Assembly: GCA_024697505.1 (NCBI GenBank)
Contig: JAILFQ010000299.1
Location: 1-8,042, forward strand
DNA length: 8,042 nucleotides
Direction of reading: 5' to 3'
From: Lachnospiraceae bacterium
GTDB taxonomy: Bacteria > Bacillota > Clostridia > Lachnospirales > Lachnospiraceae
Below are positions 5,797-8,042 of the stretch, in pieces; the first letter of the stretch is position 1; the number at the start of each line of letters is the position of its first letter. The notes beneath the pieces were generated by a model. The model ran no database searches. It was not told the origin of the DNA and saw only the letters and a list, made by a program, of their open reading frames with translations. Both the position numbers and the translations under genes were made by a program.

Positions 5797-6255
5797 TTAC
5801 TCCCCCTTCTTCATCTGCTGAACCATGTCATAAATATTGTACTTTACAACATAATCCTGATTATCTGCGATCACCTGGCAGCCTTTTTTAGTCTTGGCAT
5901 TTATAATGATCGGTGCCTTAAGGTTCGTTGTCATCTTTGTGATGTCTGAAGGTACAGTGAGTGTAACCATAATAAAAAGGTCTTCATCACTTGTTGCACC
6001 AAGAGGCTTTAACACTTCATCCTCAACAATAGGGTTGTAGTCTTTCATTACATAAAAAGGACTTATAAGAGGAAGCGCAACCATAGGCTGCTCAACACTC
6101 TGAAGCCAGGTAATGCTTGTCTCCTCGTTATTTCCGCTGTTATAAATAAGTGTAAATTTTTTGAGATTCTCGAAGCCTATGATGCCGTCATCAAATGTAA
6201 GAATCTTGTCATCATCAAGTTCAAGAGCTCCGAAATACTTTGTTTCTACTAACAT
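5797..6255 (-). CDS. fliW: Flagellar assembly factor FliW, CsrA antagonist
   Basis: 152 residues, full length for the family. FliW binds either flagellin or CsrA. When flagellin is secreted, freed FliW inhibits CsrA and lets flagellin translation resume, a homeostatic loop shown in Bacillus subtilis. Diagnostic segments are F21-D-D-G-I-I-G-F-E29, WLQSVEQP (50-57), a proline-rich LPLISPFYV (61-69), and NLKAPIIIN (111-119). The start is supported by GGGAGG 8 bases upstream. It sits 35 bases after flgL with no terminator and 4 bases before csrA, the conserved fliW-csrA pair. The ATG is embedded in a strong CsrA-like motif (annotated separately), suggesting that CsrA may control fliW. Confidence 0.97.
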   Translation of the reverse strand: MLVETKYFGALELDDDKILTFDDGIIGFENLKKFTLIYNSGNNEETSITWLQSVEQPMVALPLISPFYVMKDYNPIVEDEVLKPLGATSDEDLFIMVTLTVPSDITKMTTNLKAPIIINAKTKKGCQVIADNQDYVVKYNIYDMVQQMKKGE

Positions 6256-6263
6256 CCTTGTTT
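6252..6263 (-). promoter_or_regulatory. Candidate CsrA site overlapping the fliW start codon
   Basis: The minus-strand RNA AAACAAGGAUGU matches 11 of 12 positions of the E. coli CsrA SELEX consensus RUACARGGAUGU; only the second base differs. With the next U it can fold as AACA[AGGA]UGUU, a 4-bp stem with GGA in the tetraloop. The AUG is the fliW start codon. A second GGA lies in the Shine-Dalgarno (GGGAGG, 6265-6270) a few bases upstream, so a dimer could cover the whole initiation region. The match is seen directly; binding is inferred. Confidence 0.5.
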
Positions 6264-6290
6264 CCTCCCGTTTTTAAACTTCTTTCTTTT

Positions 6291-7772
6291 TTATAAGAAA
6301 TCCAATAAAGACGACTGTACCAGCTTTGCTGCCGCGGAAAGCGACGAATTATAAACAGTCTGTGCCGATGTGTACTTTACTATTGTGTCTACAAGGTTAA
6401 CATCCTCATTCTTGGAAAGAATATCCGTAAAGTCAACCTGCTGGTCTGAAAGACGGCTCTCTGTGAGCTGTACTCTCTTGTATCTGCCACCAAGATCTGC
6501 AAGAGCAATATTAATTCCCTCCTGCTCATCTTCGGTTATCTGAATTCCGCTTGAAAAAGCTTCCGTCATAAGTGCGGTCTTAATTGTAAATTCGGATTGA
6601 AGCTGTTCCTTAATACTCTTAAGTTTCGCTCTTTGCTCATCATTTACGGATGTGTCTTTAAGCATGTTGTCAACCTCTGAAATCTGGTCTTCAACAGCTT
6701 TAACCTCATTTACCGAATTTACGATATCATCTATCATTCTGGAAATGCCGGTTGTAAAAGCATCCGAGCCCTGAGTATTAACACATATCTTCTGATTAAA
6801 ATTGATCTCATACTGGATCTGCTGGTCCTGCTTTGTATAGGTAATGAGCTCCGCATTCGGATCTTCCGTATCTATGCAGGTACAGTTAAAATAATGTTCC
6901 GGTCTTAACTCATTCTCGTCAAAAGAATTCTTTTCGTAAGTAACCGAAATCTCAGAAGCTGTACGAAGCGAATCGTAAAGAGCTTCTCCAATTATTATTT
7001 CCCCGGTGTCCGCAATAAAGTTTACTTCTCCGGCTGCAGGTCTGTATGCGTTTACATCCAATGACGAAATCTGATTTACAACTAATGCCGCTCCATCGTC
7101 TCCGTTTTTATCCTTATAGGTAATAACAGGTGCTGTCTCCATAAGTGTATCATAAGATAGCTGAAGACGGTAGACACTAATTTCAGATGGCATTGTATCA
7201 TCCCAGGATGCAAGATCATTAGGATTATAGTCATCAATATCTATTTGATTAATTACTTTATTTATCTGCTTTATGTCTGTTCCCACAAGCGGTTCCGTTA
7301 TCTTATATTGAAGATTTGTTGTGGATTCATTGAAAACCAGCGGAGTATCTGTTTTGTATCCGCTGAAAACATATCTTCCCGCGTAGTTTGTATTGCCTTC
7401 CTGGTAGAGCTGAGCCTTAAGCTGTTTGAGATTCTCAACAATACTGTTTCTGTCTTCTGCTGTAGGATAATCGTTGGCGCCCTGGTTACAGTAAGTATTC
7501 ATGGATGTAATTATTCCGTTCACATTATCAAGAGCAGACTCTGTAACGTCCATCCATTCAAGAGCATCCGGGATGTTCTTTTCATAATACTGGTTAAGTT
7601 CCGTAAGGTTGGTACGAAACTTAAGAGCTCTTACGGCAACAAGAGGGTCGTCCGAAGGCTTTGTAATCTTCTTGCCTGTAGAATACTGATTCTCAAGAGG
7701 GCTCATAATGTTCTTGTTGTTGTTAATATTATACAGAGCATTATTTGTCATCATTTTGTTGGTGATTCTCAT
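6291..7772 (-). CDS. flgL: Flagellar hook-filament junction protein FlgL (HAP3), enlarged
   Basis: 493 residues against about 300 in Bacillus or Escherichia. FlgL is exported and joins the hook (through FlgK) to the filament. The N-terminal flagellin-like D0/D1 region is clear: MRITNKMMTNNALYNIN, a QYSTGKKITKPSDDP motif (29-43), ALEWMDVTESALDNV and NTNYAGRYVFSGYKTDTPLV (127-146). The C-terminal helix ends YTSAQTVYNSSLSAAAKLVQ and SSLLDFL. The middle (about 150-370) is a variable domain; it contains a C-x-C pair (C297, C299), with other cysteines at 95 and 330. Residues 343-400 look coiled coil. AAGGAG lies 9 bases before the ATG. The gene follows flgK by 56 bases and precedes fliW by 35, with no terminator at either gap. 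Confidence 0.97.
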   Translation of the reverse strand: MRITNKMMTNNALYNINNNKNIMSPLENQYSTGKKITKPSDDPLVAVRALKFRTNLTELNQYYEKNIPDALEWMDVTESALDNVNGIITSMNTYCNQGANDYPTAEDRNSIVENLKQLKAQLYQEGNTNYAGRYVFSGYKTDTPLVFNESTTNLQYKITEPLVGTDIKQINKVINQIDIDDYNPNDLASWDDTMPSEISVYRLQLSYDTLMETAPVITYKDKNGDDGAALVVNQISSLDVNAYRPAAGEVNFIADTGEIIIGEALYDSLRTASEISVTYEKNSFDENELRPEHYFNCTCIDTEDPNAELITYTKQDQQIQYEINFNQKICVNTQGSDAFTTGISRMIDDIVNSVNEVKAVEDQISEVDNMLKDTSVNDEQRAKLKSIKEQLQSEFTIKTALMTEAFSSGIQITEDEQEGINIALADLGGRYKRVQLTESRLSDQQVDFTDILSKNEDVNLVDTIVKYTSAQTVYNSSLSAAAKLVQSSLLDFL

Positions 7773-7787
7773 ATTACTTCACTCCTT

Positions 7788-7808
7788 GTCCGGTAGTATT
7801 CATCGGAC
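7788..7808 (-). promoter_or_regulatory. Small hairpin directly upstream of the flgL ribosome binding site
   Basis: Minus-strand RNA GUCCG (7808-7804) can pair with CGGAC (7792-7788) around an 11-base loop, and the 3' arm abuts the AAGGAG at 7787-7782. If transcription starts at the sigma-28 motif just upstream, this hairpin makes up most of the leader. It could affect initiation or RNA stability; a 5-bp stem can also occur by chance. Confidence 0.25.
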
Positions 7809-7820
7809 TATCTGATGATT

Positions 7821-7847
7821 ATATCGGCTTAACCCACCATTTGATTA
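7821..7847 (-). promoter_or_regulatory. Sigma-28 (SigD/FliA) promoter motif overlapping the flgK stop, for flgL
   Basis: On the minus strand TAAT (7847-7844) is followed after exactly 15 bases by GCCGATAT (7828-7821). The -10 is a perfect match to the Bacillus subtilis SigD consensus and the -35 matches 3 of 4 bases of TAAA. The -10 starts immediately after the flgK stop codon. Predicted transcription start is near 7813, about 40 bases before flgL. The -10 also contains TATAAT, but no matching -35 for the housekeeping sigma is evident. Confidence 0.6.
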
Positions 7848-8042
7848 ATGAGAACATCAAAAATTTCGTTCATAACCGATATAACTTTTGCGGAAAGATT
7901 ATACGCTTCCTGATATCTTGCAAGAGACATTGCCTCTTCGTCGTCATCCACGCCGGCAACGGAAAGTCTCTGGCTGGATACACTCTTTACTATGTTTTCC
8001 TGGCTTTCGGAGAAATCTTTTGCCGCTTTGGTATCAACGCCG
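7829..8042 (-). CDS. flgK: Flagellar hook-associated protein FlgK (HAP1), C-terminal fragment
   Basis: Only the last 70 codons lie in the window; the 5' part is cut by the right edge. The translated end contains SVAGVDDDEEAMSLARYQEA, then YNLSAKVISVMNEIFDVLIN and a final QMVG before TAA. This is the strongly conserved C-terminal D0 helix of FlgK (SGVDxDEE, RYQxAYxxSAKVI, DxLIN). FlgK forms the first junction ring between hook and filament. It is followed after 56 bases by flgL, the standard flgK-flgL pairing. Its stop codon sits within the spacer of a sigma-28 promoter motif. Confidence 0.96.
   Translation of the reverse strand, partial: GVDTKAAKDFSESQENIVKSVSSQRLSVAGVDDDEEAMSLARYQEAYNLSAKVISVMNEIFDVLINQMVG

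Noticed and set aside
7782..7792. GGACAAGGAG before flgL as a CsrA site
   Set aside because: It has two GGA triplets but matches only about 8 of 12 consensus positions and the 3' half UGU arm is missing, so it cannot form the tetraloop stem.
7245..7796. Open plus-strand frame (183 codons) opposite the start of flgL
   Set aside because: Antisense to the conserved FlgL N-terminus; no ribosome binding site or recognisable motif. It reflects codon bias of the real gene.
7875..7882. ACCGATAT on the plus strand as another sigma-28 -10
   Set aside because: It lies inside flgK on the opposite strand, with no TAAA at the right distance and no plus-strand gene downstream.
1..8042. Search for a defence system, mobile element, CRISPR array or biosynthetic cluster
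   Set aside because: Every gene but one fits a filament-assembly role and the exception is a secreted protein; no transposase, repeat array, integrase, attachment site or unusual enzyme is present. The unusual content is regulatory rather than a new gene system.

Overview
This window is a late flagellar gene cluster from a low-to-moderate GC Firmicute, most likely a motile Lachnospiraceae relative of Butyrivibrio, Pseudobutyrivibrio or Roseburia. The assignment rests on gene content and order (flgK-flgL-fliW-csrA, then flaG-fliD-fliS), the FliW/CsrA pair, strong AGGAGG-type ribosome binding sites and the protein sequences; genus is a guess. Every gene lies on the minus strand, so transcription runs from high to low coordinates.

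Layout in the direction of transcription. First come the last 70 codons of flgK (cut by the right edge), then flgL, fliW and csrA, all closely spaced; fliW and csrA are 4 nt apart and the csrA ribosome binding site lies inside the end of fliW. A strong intrinsic terminator follows csrA. A second unit then starts from a good sigma-28 (SigD/FliA) promoter and carries flaG, fliD, fliS, a FlgN/FliT-like export chaperone and a 565-residue secreted beta-rich protein of unknown function. It ends at a 15-bp perfect hairpin near the left edge. A second near-consensus sigma-28 promoter overlaps the flgK stop codon and could drive flgL-fliW-csrA.

The genes work together in filament assembly: FlgK and FlgL are the hook-filament junction proteins, FliD is the cap, FliS and probably the 161-residue protein are export chaperones, FlaG modulates the filament, and FliW/CsrA couple flagellin secretion to translation. 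No flagellin gene is in the window.

The most interesting signals are RNA-level. The fliW start codon lies inside an 11-of-12 match to the E. coli-defined CsrA consensus, predicted to fold with AGGA in a tetraloop. The fliD leader holds two more hairpins with GGA in the loop, and the flaG leader a third. If real, CsrA would repress its own antagonist FliW (a double-negative switch) and the cap operon as well. Also notable are an operator-like inverted repeat over the predicted flaG start site, an approximately 190-residue Ala/Glu-rich insertion in FliD, an enlarged FlgL, and the secreted protein at the end of the operon. I see no mobile elements, CRISPR arrays, rRNA or tRNA genes, and no stretch over 300 bases without a gene.
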